Below, piece after piece: positions 10,423-18,929 of a stretch of 64,000 nucleotides of DNA; the first letter of the stretch is position 1, and each line of letters begins with the position of its first letter. The stretch spans positions 372,001 through 436,000 of the forward strand of contig NZ_JALDAX010000003.1 in NCBI RefSeq assembly GCF_022698145.1. The letters are read 5' to 3'. Made by a program: the position numbers and the translations under genes. This DNA comes from Streptomyces spinosisporus (GTDB lineage: Bacteria; Actinomycetota; Actinomycetes; Streptomycetales; Streptomycetaceae). The notes beneath the pieces were generated by a model. It ran no database searches and was not told the DNA's origin. It saw only the letters and a list, made by a program, of their open reading frames with translations.

Positions 10423-11280
10423 ATGCCCATCGACGCAGCGAAGGCCCTCGCCGCGAAGCCCCACACCGGCGAGATCACCTGGGACCGCAAGGACGTCCAG
10501 CTCTACCACCTCGGCATCGGCGCGGGCCTGCCCGCCACCGACCCCGACGAGCTGCGCTACACCCTGGAGTCCCGGCTGCACGTCCTGCCGAGCTTCGCCA
10601 CCGTCGCGGGCGCCGGCTCGCCCGGGGTGATCAGCGGGCTGTCCATGCCCGGCGTCGAGGTCGACCTCGCCAAGGTCCTGCACGGCGGCCAGTCGCTGAC
10701 CCTGCACCGCCCCATCCCGGTCGCGGGCACCGCGACCGCCACCGGCCGCATCGCCGCCGTGTACGACAAGGGCAAGGCGGCCGTGCTGGTCATGCGCACC
10801 GAGGTCGCCGACTCCGACGGCCCGCTGTGGACCAACGACGCACAGATCTTCGTACGGGGAGAGGGTGGCTGGGGCGGCGACCGAGGACCGTCCACGCGCA
10901 TGGACCCGCCCGAGGGCGACCCGGACCGCACCGTCGAGCGGGCGATCCGCGAGGACCAGGCGCTGCTCTACCGCCTGTCGGGCGACTGGAACCCGCTGCA
11001 CGCCGACCCCGACTTCGCCAAGCTCGCCGGGTTCGAACGGCCCATCCTGCACGGCCTGTGCACCTACGGCATGACGCTCAAGACGGTCGTCGACACCCTG
11101 CTCGGCGGCGATGTGACCCGGGTGCGCTCCTACACCACCCGCTTCGCGGGCGTCGTCTTCCCGGGCGAGACCCTGCGCATCCGCATGTGGCAGGGGGACG
11201 GCCGGGTGCGGGTGGCCGTCGGCGCCGTCGAGCGGGACGACGCGCCCGTCCTCGCCGACACGATCGTCGAACACTCCTGA
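10423..11280 (+). CDS. MaoC-family enoyl-CoA hydratase (double hot-dog)
   Basis: The 285-residue protein has two hot-dog halves. The C-terminal half carries the hydratase-2 motif YRLSGDWNPLHADPDFAKLAGF near residues 179-200, with the catalytic Asp and His pair, followed by RPILHGLCTYGM. The N-terminal half (about residues 10-140) lacks that motif, as in other two-fold MaoC dehydratases. The family hydrates trans-2-enoyl-CoA to (3R)-hydroxyacyl-CoA. It heads an operon with a zinc alcohol dehydrogenase and an SDR reductase, and a KstR-like operator lies upstream. Together these point to catabolism of a steroid-like or fatty acyl-CoA. A CAGGAG ribosome-binding site precedes the ATG. Confidence 0.87.
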   Translation: MPIDAAKALAAKPHTGEITWDRKDVQLYHLGIGAGLPATDPDELRYTLESRLHVLPSFATVAGAGSPGVISGLSMPGVEVDLAKVLHGGQSLTLHRPIPVAGTATATGRIAAVYDKGKAAVLVMRTEVADSDGPLWTNDAQIFVRGEGGWGGDRGPSTRMDPPEGDPDRTVERAIREDQALLYRLSGDWNPLHADPDFAKLAGFERPILHGLCTYGMTLKTVVDTLLGGDVTRVRSYTTRFAGVVFPGETLRIRMWQGDGRVRVAVGAVERDDAPVLADTIVEHS

Positions 11281-11308
11281 AACAGCCGGTAGTCGAGGGG
11301 AGCGCACC

Positions 11309-12385
11309 ATGCGCGCAGCCGTACTGCACGAGATCGGCCAGGACAAGCTGGAGGTCCTCGACGACGTCGAGGCGGTGGGGTTCGGGCCCGGCAGGGTGCG
11401 GATCCGGGTGCGGGCCACCGGGCTGTGCCACTCGGACCTGTCCGCGATGAGCGGGGTGCTGCCGCAGCCCGGCCCGTTCGTCCCCGGTCACGAGGGCGCG
11501 GGCGAGGTCGTCGAAGTAGGCGAAGGTGTACGGAACCTGAAGGCCGGCGACCGGGTCGTGGTGTGCTGGCTGCCCGCCTGCGGTGCCTGTCCCGCCTGCA
11601 AGCGCGGCCAGACCGAGCTGTGCCTGGCCGGATTCATGAACGCGGGCACCCCCAACTTCAAGCGCCCCGCGGGCGACGTCTTCGGCTTCGCGGGCACCGG
11701 CACCTTCACGGAGGAGGTCGTCGTCGACGCGGGCTGCGCGGTGCCGATCCCCGACGACGTGCCCTTCGACATCGCCGCGCTCATCGGCTGCGGCGTCACC
11801 ACAGGACTCGGCGCGGCCCTCAACACCGCGGACGTGGAGGCCGGTTCGTCGGTCGCCGTCATCGGCTGCGGCGGCGTCGGCATCTCCGCGATCCAGGGCG
11901 CACGGCTCAAGGGCGCCGCCGAGATCGTCGCCGTCGACCCCGTCGCCTCACGCCGCGAGTCCGCGCTCGAGTTCGGTGCCACCAGGGCCGTTTCACCGGA
12001 CGAGCTGGCCGGCGCCAAACAGGAGGTCACCGCGGGCGAGGGCTTCGACTACGTCTTCGAGGTCGTCGGCAAATCCGCCACCGCCCGCACGGCGTACGAG
12101 AACACCCGGCGCGGCGGCACCCTCGTCATCGTCGGCGCGGGCGCCATGGACGACTTCCTCCAACTCAACATGTTCGAGCTGTTCTTCGACGAGAAGCGGA
12201 TCCTGCCGTCGATGTACGGCGGCGGCGACGTCCTGCGCTCCTACGAGCGCACCATCGCCCTGTGGCGGGCCGGCCGTATCGACCTGGCGGGCCTGATCAC
12301 CCACCGGGTGCCGCTCGCCGACATCAACGAGGCCCTGGACCAGATGCGTTCGGGGACCGCGCTGCGTACGTGCATCGAGATCTGA
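11309..12385 (+). CDS. Zinc-dependent alcohol dehydrogenase (MDR superfamily)
   Basis: The 358-residue protein has the catalytic zinc ligand Cys in ATGLCHSDLSAMSG, the GHEGAGEVVEVGEGV motif, and the structural zinc lobe CGACPACKRGQTELC near residues 90-104. The NAD-binding fold has VAVIGCGGVGISAIQGARL near residue 190 and an acidic strand end in EIVAVDP, suggesting NAD rather than NADP. It is the second gene of the MaoC/SDR operon, 28 bases behind the hydratase. An alcohol or hydroxyacyl intermediate in the same degradative route is the likely substrate. Exact specificity cannot be read. Confidence 0.9.
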   Translation: MRAAVLHEIGQDKLEVLDDVEAVGFGPGRVRIRVRATGLCHSDLSAMSGVLPQPGPFVPGHEGAGEVVEVGEGVRNLKAGDRVVVCWLPACGACPACKRGQTELCLAGFMNAGTPNFKRPAGDVFGFAGTGTFTEEVVVDAGCAVPIPDDVPFDIAALIGCGVTTGLGAALNTADVEAGSSVAVIGCGGVGISAIQGARLKGAAEIVAVDPVASRRESALEFGATRAVSPDELAGAKQEVTAGEGFDYVFEVVGKSATARTAYENTRRGGTLVIVGAGAMDDFLQLNMFELFFDEKRILPSMYGGGDVLRSYERTIALWRAGRIDLAGLITHRVPLADINEALDQMRSGTALRTCIEI

Positions 12386-12445
12386 CCCGCCGTCGGTCGA
12401 ACTCCGCTCCCGGGACGGAACCTTGACGACACTGAAAGGACCTTG

Positions 12446-13387
12446 ATGTCACTGCCACTTCAGGGACTGTCCGCGATCGTCACCGGCGCCGGCCGGGGCC
12501 TTGGCCGGGCCGAGGCGCTCGAACTCGCACGGCTCGGCGCGGCCGTCGTCGTCAACGACTTCGGGCAACCGGGCCGCGACGGCTCGGGGGAGGCCTCCGC
12601 GGGCCCCGCCGAACAGGTCGCCGAGGAGATCCGGGCCGCGGGCGGCAAGGCGCTGGCGCACACCGGCGACGTCGCCGACTTCCAACAGGCAGGAGAACTA
12701 GTCCAGTTGGCGGTCGCCGAGTTCGGCACGCTCGACATCCTGGTCAACAACGCGGGCATCCTGCGCGACCGCATGGTCTTCTCCATGACCGAGGACGAGT
12801 GGGACTCGGTGATCCGCGTCCACCTCAAGGGCCACTTCAACACGACCCACTTCGCGGCCGCGCACTGGCGCGAGCGGTCCAAGGCGGCGGGCGGCGCGGT
12901 GTACGGCCGTATCGTCAACACGTCCTCGGAGGCCTTCCTGGCGGGCTCGGCGGGCCAGCCCAACTACGCGGCCGCCAAAGGCGGAATCGTCGGCCTGACC
13001 ACCTCCACGGCCCTCGCCCTGGCCAAGTACGGCGTCACCGCCAACGCCATCTGCCCGCGCGCCCGCACCCGGATGACCGAGGACGTCTTCGCCGGGTTCG
13101 AGCAGCCGGCCGACGCCCTCGACCCACTCGCCCCGGAGCATGTCGCCCCGCTCGTCGGCTATCTGGCCTCGCCCGCCGCGGCCCGCGTCAGCGGCCAGCT
13201 GCTCGTGGTGCACGGCGGCATGGTGGCGATCGTCGAACGGCCGCGCGTACGGGCGCAGTTCGACAGCAAGCAGGAGACCTTCACCTACGACGAGCTCGAC
13301 GCGCTGCTCACCCCGCACTACGCGGACCGGCCGCAGGGGGAGACGTTCGCGGCGGCGGAGGTGCTGGGGCTCAGGCGGCGGGGCTGA
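12446..13387 (+). CDS. SDR-family 3-hydroxyacyl/ketoacyl dehydrogenase
   Basis: The 313-residue protein is a classical short-chain dehydrogenase: cofactor motif VTGAGRGLGRAEA near residue 11, a VVNDFG strand end, NNAGILRDRMVFSM, and a catalytic Ser in VNTSSEAFLAGSAGQPNYAAAKGG with the YAAAK Tyr/Lys pair near residue 175. The C-terminal extension of about 60 residues after GQLLVVHGGMVAI resembles the SDR domains of actinobacterial multifunctional (3R)-hydroxyacyl-CoA dehydrogenases that work with MaoC hydratases. That fits its operon. ATG at 12446 is preferred over the TTG at 12443 because AAAGGA sits at optimal spacing. The terminator at 13420 follows. Confidence 0.88.
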   Translation: MSLPLQGLSAIVTGAGRGLGRAEALELARLGAAVVVNDFGQPGRDGSGEASAGPAEQVAEEIRAAGGKALAHTGDVADFQQAGELVQLAVAEFGTLDILVNNAGILRDRMVFSMTEDEWDSVIRVHLKGHFNTTHFAAAHWRERSKAAGGAVYGRIVNTSSEAFLAGSAGQPNYAAAKGGIVGLTTSTALALAKYGVTANAICPRARTRMTEDVFAGFEQPADALDPLAPEHVAPLVGYLASPAAARVSGQLLVVHGGMVAIVERPRVRAQFDSKQETFTYDELDALLTPHYADRPQGETFAAAEVLGLRRRG

Positions 13388-13419
13388 GGACACCGGCCCC
13401 ACAACACGACACAACAAGA

Positions 13420-13448
13420 AGTGGGGGTGCCCGTCGGGCACCCCCACT
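13420..13448. terminator. Strong bidirectional stem-loop terminator
   Basis: A perfect stem GTGGGGGTGCCC pairs with GGGCACCCCCAC around a GTC triloop at 13421-13447, and an extra A-T pair extends it to 13 base pairs. It sits between the SDR gene and a small minus-strand gene that converge here, so it can end transcripts from both sides. There is no U-tract, which is usual for Streptomyces hairpin terminators. Confidence 0.8.
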
Positions 13449-13467
13449 CCCTCACTACCTACTACCG

Positions 13468-13626
13468 TCAGACAGCCGCCTCGGCGGTCTCCCCGGCCGG
13501 CTTGCGGTGCCGGCCGTGCGGAGAGGACTCGCTCTCCTGGGCCGAGACCGCACCCCGGTGCCGGCCGCGGCCGGTGTCCTCCGGGGAGTCGGCGGACAGC
13601 TGCTCCGTCGTGCTGGTGTCGCTCAT
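13468..13626 (-). CDS. Small 52-residue conserved hypothetical protein
   Basis: A short frame on the minus strand from ATG at 13626 encodes MSDTSTTEQLSADSPEDTG, then GRGRHRGAVSAQESES, then SPHGRHRKPAGETAEAAV. It has two GRHR motifs and no hydrophobic or enzymatic signature. It is strongly charged and probably disordered. It is flanked on its 3' side by the terminator at 13420, and GACGGGGTG upstream can act as a ribosome-binding site. Proteins of this shape are recurrent in streptomycete genomes. I have no function to offer. Confidence 0.6.
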   Translation of the reverse strand: MSDTSTTEQLSADSPEDTGRGRHRGAVSAQESESSPHGRHRKPAGETAEAAV

Positions 13627-13723
13627 CGGACGTATTCACCCCGTCAAAACTGATCTTTCTTACAGCCCGGCGAGCATAACCGTCACCCCGTTGTTCGAAT
13701 CCACACGGGCACGCCCATCGGCA

Positions 13724-14920
13724 CTAGTTCGTTACAAGACGTCCCAAGGGCGCTTGCTGCAGGGGCACGGGACGCGGCGCGACAGGCTCCGGAGGATCCG
13801 GTTCCGACGGTTCCGAGGGTTCCGAGGGTTCCGACGGCTCGGCGCCCGCGGGAGACGCATCTCCCGCGGGCGCGGGGGGCGCATCCCCCGTCTCCTCCGA
13901 AGGCACGGCCATCCGCGCCACGCCGCACGGCACCTCGGCCGTGGCGTAGGGCAGGTGGAGCACCCCGTCCCGTGTCCACCATCCCGTGCCCGTCAACCAC
14001 CCGGCGGGCGCCGCGAGATGGTGCACCTGCCGCCGGTCCGGCCGCCACAGCCCCACCCAGCTGCCGACGGGCCCGTCGATGCGCAGCGCCACCCCGCAGT
14101 TCTCCGGCGTCAGCACCTGCCCCGGCTGAATGGCGAACGGCGTGACCGCACAGTCCGCGAGCCGCAGACACTCCGGGAACCGCACCGGCAGCGTGCTGCC
14201 CAGCACACCCCAGCCCAGCCGCTCCCCGCCGCCGGGGGAGGGCGCGTCCGAGCGGATCAGCAGCAGTCCGCTGTCCGGGTCGGCGAGCAGCAGCCGGTCG
14301 TCGCTGTCGTCGGCGATCTGCAGCAGCGGCGAGATCTCCCCGGCCCGCTCCAGATCGACCACCACCGCCTTCGTCCGGTCGCCGAGCTCACGGTCCAGCG
14401 CCAGCATCCGCCCCGTACGGTCCAGCCACACCCCGCCCGAGCAGCGCCCCGGGATCTCCGCCACCCGCTCGGGCCCGAAGGCACCGCCCACCACCTGCCA
14501 GACCGCGCTGGAGTGCCGGCCCACGGCGAGCGCGTACGCCTTCTCACCGCCCGGCGCGGGCGGCAGCAGCCGTAGCCGGGTGTCCTCGTCCGGGCACTCG
14601 ACCGCGCCGATCATGACCTCGCCGGTGCCGGGGCCGGTCGGGTAGAGCAGACAGAAGACGTGCCGCCCGGCCACCGGACGGCACACCAGGACCCGCCCGT
14701 CGCCCATCGGCTGCACCTGCGTGCCGGGCTCCTCGGGCTGGCTCACGGGCAGCGGCACCGCGTACGGCTCCGGGCCGTCCAGCGTCCAGCGCTCCGGGTA
14801 CCAGGAGTCGCCGTCCAGGGCGAGACGGGCGCCATAGGCACCGTCCGCGGTGATGGTGCAGCCCGATTCCGGTGGACCGCCCTCGGAAGCAGCCTCGGGC
14901 TCGATCGCACACGCCGTCAT
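13724..14920 (-). CDS. Hypothetical protein with beta-propeller-like body and SEP-repeat tail
   Basis: The 398-residue protein starts at ATG 14920 behind a clear GGAGG. It is rich in short Trp/Gly-containing strands (YPERWTLDGPEPYAVPLP, SSAVWQVVGGAFGP, SGGVWLDRTGRMLALDREL) of the kind seen in propeller-like proteins, but no named domain is recognisable. There is no signal peptide or membrane segment. The C-terminus carries five tandem Ser-Glu-Pro units encoded by a 9-base microsatellite, then a Pro-rich end. It is divergent from the Nif3 gene at 15165. Function is unknown. Confidence 0.65.
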   Translation of the reverse strand: MTACAIEPEAASEGGPPESGCTITADGAYGARLALDGDSWYPERWTLDGPEPYAVPLPVSQPEEPGTQVQPMGDGRVLVCRPVAGRHVFCLLYPTGPGTGEVMIGAVECPDEDTRLRLLPPAPGGEKAYALAVGRHSSAVWQVVGGAFGPERVAEIPGRCSGGVWLDRTGRMLALDRELGDRTKAVVVDLERAGEISPLLQIADDSDDRLLLADPDSGLLLIRSDAPSPGGGERLGWGVLGSTLPVRFPECLRLADCAVTPFAIQPGQVLTPENCGVALRIDGPVGSWVGLWRPDRRQVHHLAAPAGWLTGTGWWTRDGVLHLPYATAEVPCGVARMAVPSEETGDAPPAPAGDASPAGAEPSEPSEPSEPSEPDPPEPVAPRPVPLQQAPLGRLVTN

Positions 14921-15164
14921 GATCTGGTCACCTCCGGCGACGAAACTAGTTTTCGCACGCACACACGTGGGACGCCGGGGCTTCTGCTTCACACATAAGG
15001 GTGGCCAGGGCGCGATTCGCCTGAGGAAACGGGGGCGGGTGTGCTGGAGGAGGCCGCGTGGGGGCCGTGAGCGGGCCGCGCGCTCCGGAGGTCGCCGCAC
15101 CCTTGATACGGGCGGAAACGGGCTTCGGTTCAGCAGCGCAGATCAGGCAGGTAGCCTTTTGTCC

Positions 15165-16025
15165 GTGCCCCGTCTGTCTGAAGTCATCGCCGCGCTGGAC
15201 GACCTGTGGCCCGCCGAGCGGGCCGAGTCCTGGGACGCGGTCGGCACCGTCGTGGGCGATCCCGACCAGGAGGTCTCCCGGGTCCTGTTCGCCGTCGACC
15301 CGGTCCAGGAGATCGTCGACGAGGCGATCAAGCTCGGCGCCGACCTGCTCGTCACGCACCACCCGCTCTACCTCCGCGGTACGACCACGGTCGCGGCGAG
15401 CCACTTCAAGGGCCGCGTCGTGCACACGCTGATCAAGAACGACATCGCGCTGCACGTCGCCCACACCAACGCGGACAAGGCCGACCCCGGCGTCAGCGAC
15501 GCACTGGCCGGAGCACTGGACCTGCGCGTCCTGCGACCGCTCGTGCCGGACCCGGGCGACCCGCACGGCCGCCGCGGCCTCGGCCGGATCTGCGCACTGG
15601 ACCACCCGCTGACCGTCCGCGAGTTCGCCGCACGCGCCGCCTCCCGGCTGCCCGCCACCGCGCAGGGCATCCGCGTGGCCGGCTACCCGGAGGCCACCGT
15701 CCGCACGGTCGCCGTCAGCGGCGGCTCGGGCGACAGCCTCTTCGACGACGTACGCGCGGCAGGTGTCGACGCCTTTCTGACGGCGGACCTCCGCCACCAC
15801 CCGGCCGCGGAATTCACGGCGGCCGTGGCACACAGCCCCCTCGCGCTGCTCGACGCGGCGCACTGGGCCACCGAGTGGCCCTGGTGCGAGCTGGCCGCAA
15901 CCCAGCTCGACGAGATCTCCGACCGTCATGGATGGGACCTTCGCGTCCATGTCTCCAAGACGGTCACCGACCCCTGGACGGCCCACGCGGCCTCCCCTGA
16001 CACCACTGCAGGAGCCCCCAACTGA
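15165..16025 (+). CDS. Nif3-like dinuclear metal centre protein (GTP cyclohydrolase I type 2 family)
   Basis: The 286-residue protein begins VPRLSEVIAALDDLWPAERAESWDAVG, the standard Nif3/YbgI N-terminus. It has the metal-binding motifs DLLVTHHPLYLRG near residue 62, VAHTNADKADPGVSDALAG near residue 100, and a late DAAHWATEWPWCE segment supplying the last His and Glu ligands. The family is widespread; its biochemical role is poorly defined despite the cyclohydrolase label. GTG at 15165 is the start that gives the conserved N-terminus. The next gene overlaps the stop codon through CTGA, so the two are translationally coupled. Confidence 0.9.
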   Translation: MPRLSEVIAALDDLWPAERAESWDAVGTVVGDPDQEVSRVLFAVDPVQEIVDEAIKLGADLLVTHHPLYLRGTTTVAASHFKGRVVHTLIKNDIALHVAHTNADKADPGVSDALAGALDLRVLRPLVPDPGDPHGRRGLGRICALDHPLTVREFAARAASRLPATAQGIRVAGYPEATVRTVAVSGGSGDSLFDDVRAAGVDAFLTADLRHHPAAEFTAAVAHSPLALLDAAHWATEWPWCELAATQLDEISDRHGWDLRVHVSKTVTDPWTAHAASPDTTAGAPN

Positions 16026-16765
16026 ACGCCGCGCCCGTCGACCAGATCCGCCTTCTCGACGTCCAGGCACTCGACGTCCGCCTCCAGCAGCTCGCCCACC
16101 GGCGGAAGTCGCTGCCCGAGCACGCCGAGATCGAGTCCCTGAACAAGGACCACACCCAGCTGCGCGACCTGCTGGTGGCCGCGCAGACCAAGCAGAGCGA
16201 CACCGCCCGGGAGCAGACCAAGGCCGAGCAGGACGTGGACCAGGTGCGCCAGCGCGCCGTCCGCGACCAGCAGCGCCTGGACTCCGGCGCGGTCACCTCC
16301 CCGAAGGACCTGGAGAACCTCCAGCGCGAGATCGCCTCCCTCGCCAAGCGGCAGAGCGACCTGGAGGACGTCGTCCTCGAGGTCATGGAGCGCGTCGAGT
16401 CCGTGCAGGAGCGGGTCACCGAGCTCACCGAACGGGTCTCGTCCGTCCAGTCCAAGGTCGACGACGCCACCGCGCGCCGCGACGCCGCCTTCGAGGAGAT
16501 CGACGGCGAGGTGGCCACGGTGACGAAGGAGCGCGAGGTCATCGCGGGCACCATCCCCGCCGACCTGCTGGGGCTCTACGACAAGCTGCGCGAGCAGCAG
16601 GGCGGCATCGGCGCGGCCAAGCTCCACCAGCGCACCTGCCAGGGCTGCCGCCAGGAGCTGTCCATCACCGACATCAACGAGATCCGTGCCGCCGCCCCCG
16701 ACACGGTCGTACGCTGCGAGAACTGCCGCCGCATCCTGGTGCGCACGGCCGAGTCCGGTCTGTAG
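16022..16765 (+). CDS. Zinc-ribbon coiled-coil protein (C4-type zinc ribbon domain), CTG start
   Basis: The 247-residue protein is mainly a long antiparallel coiled coil (about residues 15-190) followed by a zinc ribbon CQGCRQEL (near residue 206) and CENCRRIL (near residue 235). No ATG, GTG or TTG fits the conserved N-terminus. A CTG at 16022, overlapping the Nif3 stop as CTGA and preceded by AGGAG at seven-base spacing, gives LNAAPVDQIRLLDVQALDVR, and I take it as the start. The next in-frame ATG, at 16175, would remove about 50 residues. The family usually sits between Nif3 and the RNase H-phosphatase gene in actinobacteria, as here; its role is unsettled. Confidence 0.88.
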   Translation: MNAAPVDQIRLLDVQALDVRLQQLAHRRKSLPEHAEIESLNKDHTQLRDLLVAAQTKQSDTAREQTKAEQDVDQVRQRAVRDQQRLDSGAVTSPKDLENLQREIASLAKRQSDLEDVVLEVMERVESVQERVTELTERVSSVQSKVDDATARRDAAFEEIDGEVATVTKEREVIAGTIPADLLGLYDKLREQQGGIGAAKLHQRTCQGCRQELSITDINEIRAAAPDTVVRCENCRRILVRTAESGL

Positions 16766-16770
16766 ATACC

Positions 16771-16810
16771 CTTTTCGGGTGCTTTCGGGTGCTTTCGGGT
16801 GCTTTCGGGT
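16771..16810. repeat. 10-base tandem repeat gctttcgggt in the intergenic region
   Basis: Three exact copies of gctttcgggt at 16781-16810 follow a near-copy (cttttcgggt) at 16771-16780. They fill most of the 72-base gap between the zinc-ribbon gene and the RNase H-phosphatase gene. No protein is encoded. The copy number looks prone to slippage; whether it affects expression of the downstream gene is unknown. Confidence 0.8.
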
Positions 16811-16837
16811 TCTTGAGGTTCGTAAGGGGCTTGTGCC

Positions 16838-17998
16838 GTGCGGGAGTTCATCGTCGAGGCGGACGGCGGGTCGCGGGGAAACCCGGGGCCCGCGGGCTAC
16901 GGCTCCGTCGTACTGGACGCGGCGACCGGCGAGACGCTGGTCGAGGCGGCCGAGTACCTCGGCGTCGCGACGAACAACGTCGCCGAGTACCGGGGCCTGC
17001 TCGCAGGACTGCGCGCCGCACACGAGCTCGACCCGTCGGCGATCGTCCACGTCCGCATGGACTCCAAGCTCGTCGTCGAGCAGATGTCCGGCCGCTGGAA
17101 GATCAAGCACCCGGACATGAAGCCGCTGGCCATGGAGGCGGCACGGGTCTTCCCGCCCGAGCAGGTGACGTACGAGTGGATCCCGCGGGAGAAGAACAAG
17201 CACGCGGACCGGCTGGCGAACGAGGCCATGGACGCGGGCGCGCGGGGAGAGCAGTGGTCGGCAGCGGAGTCGACGGCCGAGCTGGAGGCCGCCGCGGCGA
17301 AGGCCGAGGCGGATGTGCGGGCCGCGACGGTGGTCGGCAAGGTGAGCAGTCCGGGCTGGGCGCCGGCCGACCTGGGCGCGCCCGCGACCTTCGTGCTCCT
17401 GCGGCACGGTGAGACGCCGCTGACCCCGCAGAAGCGGTTCTCCGGCAGCGGGGGGACGAACCCGTCCCTGTCCGATGTCGGGCGGGAGCAGGCGGAGCGG
17501 GCGGGCGCCGCACTGGCCCGGCGCGGAACGATCCAGGCGGTCGTCGCGTCGCCTCTGGCCCGTACCCGTGAGACCGCCGAGATCGTGGCCCGGCACCTCG
17601 GTCTTGAGGTGAGCATCGAGGAGGGGCTGCGCGAGACGGACTTCGGGGCGTGGGAGGGCCTGACGTTCGGCGAGGTGCGCGAGCGCTACCCGGACGACCT
17701 GAACCGCTGGCTGGCCGACCCGACGGCGGAGCCGACCGGCGGTGGGGAGAGCTTCGCCGCGACCGGGGCCCGTATCGAGGCCACCCGGGAGAAGCTGGTG
17801 GCCGCCTACGCGGGCCGCACGGTCCTGCTCGTCTCGCACGTCACCCCGATCAAGACATTCGTGCAACTGGCCCTGGGCGCCCCTCCCGCGGCCCTGTTCC
17901 GCATGGAGCTGTCAGCGGCCGCGCTGTCGGCGGTGGCGTACTACGCAGACGGGAACGCGAGCGTGCGGCTCTTCAACGACACGTCTCACTTGCGCTGA
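16838..17998 (+). CDS. Bifunctional RNase HI / acid phosphatase (alpha-ribazole phosphatase-like)
   Basis: The 386-residue protein is a fusion. Residues 1-135 are an RNase HI domain: first catalytic Asp in VEADGGSRGNPGPAGYG, Glu in NNVAEYRGLLAGL, Asp in VHVRMDSKLVVEQM, and the late Asp in EKNKHADRLANEA. Residues 185-386 are a histidine phosphatase: FVLLRHGETPLTPQKRFSG near residue 188, ASPLARTRETAE, and a second His in LLVSHVTPIKTF. The same fusion exists in Mycobacterium tuberculosis (Rv2228c), where RNase HI and CobC-like phosphatase activities are described. The start is GTG at 16838. The 3' end overlaps the convergent MmyB gene by 13 bases. Confidence 0.93.
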   Translation: MREFIVEADGGSRGNPGPAGYGSVVLDAATGETLVEAAEYLGVATNNVAEYRGLLAGLRAAHELDPSAIVHVRMDSKLVVEQMSGRWKIKHPDMKPLAMEAARVFPPEQVTYEWIPREKNKHADRLANEAMDAGARGEQWSAAESTAELEAAAAKAEADVRAATVVGKVSSPGWAPADLGAPATFVLLRHGETPLTPQKRFSGSGGTNPSLSDVGREQAERAGAALARRGTIQAVVASPLARTRETAEIVARHLGLEVSIEEGLRETDFGAWEGLTFGEVRERYPDDLNRWLADPTAEPTGGGESFAATGARIEATREKLVAAYAGRTVLLVSHVTPIKTFVQLALGAPPAALFRMELSAAALSAVAYYADGNASVRLFNDTSHLR

Positions 17999-18786
17999 GC
18001 GGCGCGTCCACGGAGGATCTCCGCCGTTGCCGCGTCCGCCGGCAGGAACGCCTCCAGGTGCAGCTCGGCGAGCGTCACGTCGACGGCGGTGGCGAAGGAC
18101 GTGAGCGTGGTCATCAGCCGCAACTCGCCCTCCGGGCAACGGAGTCGAAGAGGGACGGCGAACCCGAGATAGTCGTCGCCGGGGTCGGCGAGTGGCGGCA
18201 CGTAGGCGGCGAGCTCGTCGGCCAGTTCACTCATCCGCGGGTCCGGACTGGTGCGCGCCCGCGACCGCAGGCTCTCGATGATGTGCCGCCCCCACGCCTG
18301 CAGGTTCACCACGCGGGAGGCCATGCCGTCCGGATGCAGGGCCAGCCGCAGGACATTGACCGGCGGCTTCAGGAGGCCGGGCGCCGCTCCTTCGGTGAGA
18401 ACGTCGAACGCCGCGTTCGCCGCGACGAGTTCACCCCGCGGCCCGGCGACCACGGCGGGATACGGCAGATGCCCTTCGAGAATCCCGTCCAACGCCTCAC
18501 GCACGGGCTCCAGTTCGGCCGCGTCCAGCGACGACTCGGCGAACGCGGGCGCGTAACCGGCCGCCAGCAGCAGCGCGTTGCGCTCGCGGAGCGTCAGCTC
18601 CAGCGACTCGGCCAGCCGGATCACGACGGCCCGCCCCGGCACGGAACGCCCCCGCTCGATGAAGCTGACGTACCTCTGCGTGGTCCCGGCCCGCAAGGCC
18701 AGCTCCAGCTGACTGACCCGCCGAGTGGTGCGCCAGCGCAGCAGCTCGCGGGCGAAGGGTGAGGGTTCGACGGCGTGGGTGGTCAT
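17986..18786 (-). CDS. XRE-family regulator with MmyB-like ligand-binding domain
   Basis: The 266-residue protein has an N-terminal helix-turn-helix (RRVSQLELALRAGTTQRYVSFIERGRSVPGRAVVIRLAESLEL, about residues 22-65) followed by the MmyB-type C-terminal domain, recognised by LLAAGYAPAFAESSLDA and YPAVVAGPRGELVAANAAFDVL. MmyB-like domains bind fatty-acid-like or other small hydrophobic ligands. These regulators commonly control a divergent oxidoreductase, and here one begins at 18930. The shared 143-base region carries an 18-base tandem repeat that could hold the binding sites. Confidence 0.9.
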   Translation of the reverse strand: MTTHAVEPSPFARELLRWRTTRRVSQLELALRAGTTQRYVSFIERGRSVPGRAVVIRLAESLELTLRERNALLLAAGYAPAFAESSLDAAELEPVREALDGILEGHLPYPAVVAGPRGELVAANAAFDVLTEGAAPGLLKPPVNVLRLALHPDGMASRVVNLQAWGRHIIESLRSRARTSPDPRMSELADELAAYVPPLADPGDDYLGFAVPLRLRCPEGELRLMTTLTSFATAVDVTLAELHLEAFLPADAATAEILRGRAAQRK

Positions 18787-18831
18787 GGGTCCAGTTGTAC
18801 GTCACGGGTAGGACAACGGCCCCTCTTACGC

Positions 18832-18891
18832 GAGCGGCCCCTCATTCCTGAGCGGCCTGTCATTCCCGAGCAGCCTGTCATACCCGAGCGG
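18832..18891. repeat. 18-base tandem repeats in the MmyB/oxidoreductase divergent promoter region
   Basis: Three consecutive 18-base units lie at 18832-18849 (gagcggcccctcattcct), 18850-18867 (gagcggcctgtcattccc) and 18868-18885 (gagcagcctgtcataccc), followed by a partial fourth. They fill the space between the divergent regulator and oxidoreductase genes. The 18-base period and conserved gtCATtCC core would fit tandem regulator sites, but no palindrome is visible in a single unit. Confidence 0.7.
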
Positions 18892-18929
18892 GAATTGAGG
18901 CCCGTACCCCCTCCGACCAGCATGACCGC

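Noticed and set aside
13690..13715. T-loop-like gttcgaatcc sequence suggesting a tRNA
   Set aside because: Neither strand gives a T-arm stem, an acceptor stem or an anticodon arm at the right spacing.
13800..13840. Possible CRISPR-like or regulatory repeat in the ggttccgag run
   Set aside because: It is a 9-base microsatellite encoding Ser-Glu-Pro units in the hypothetical protein. There are no spacers.
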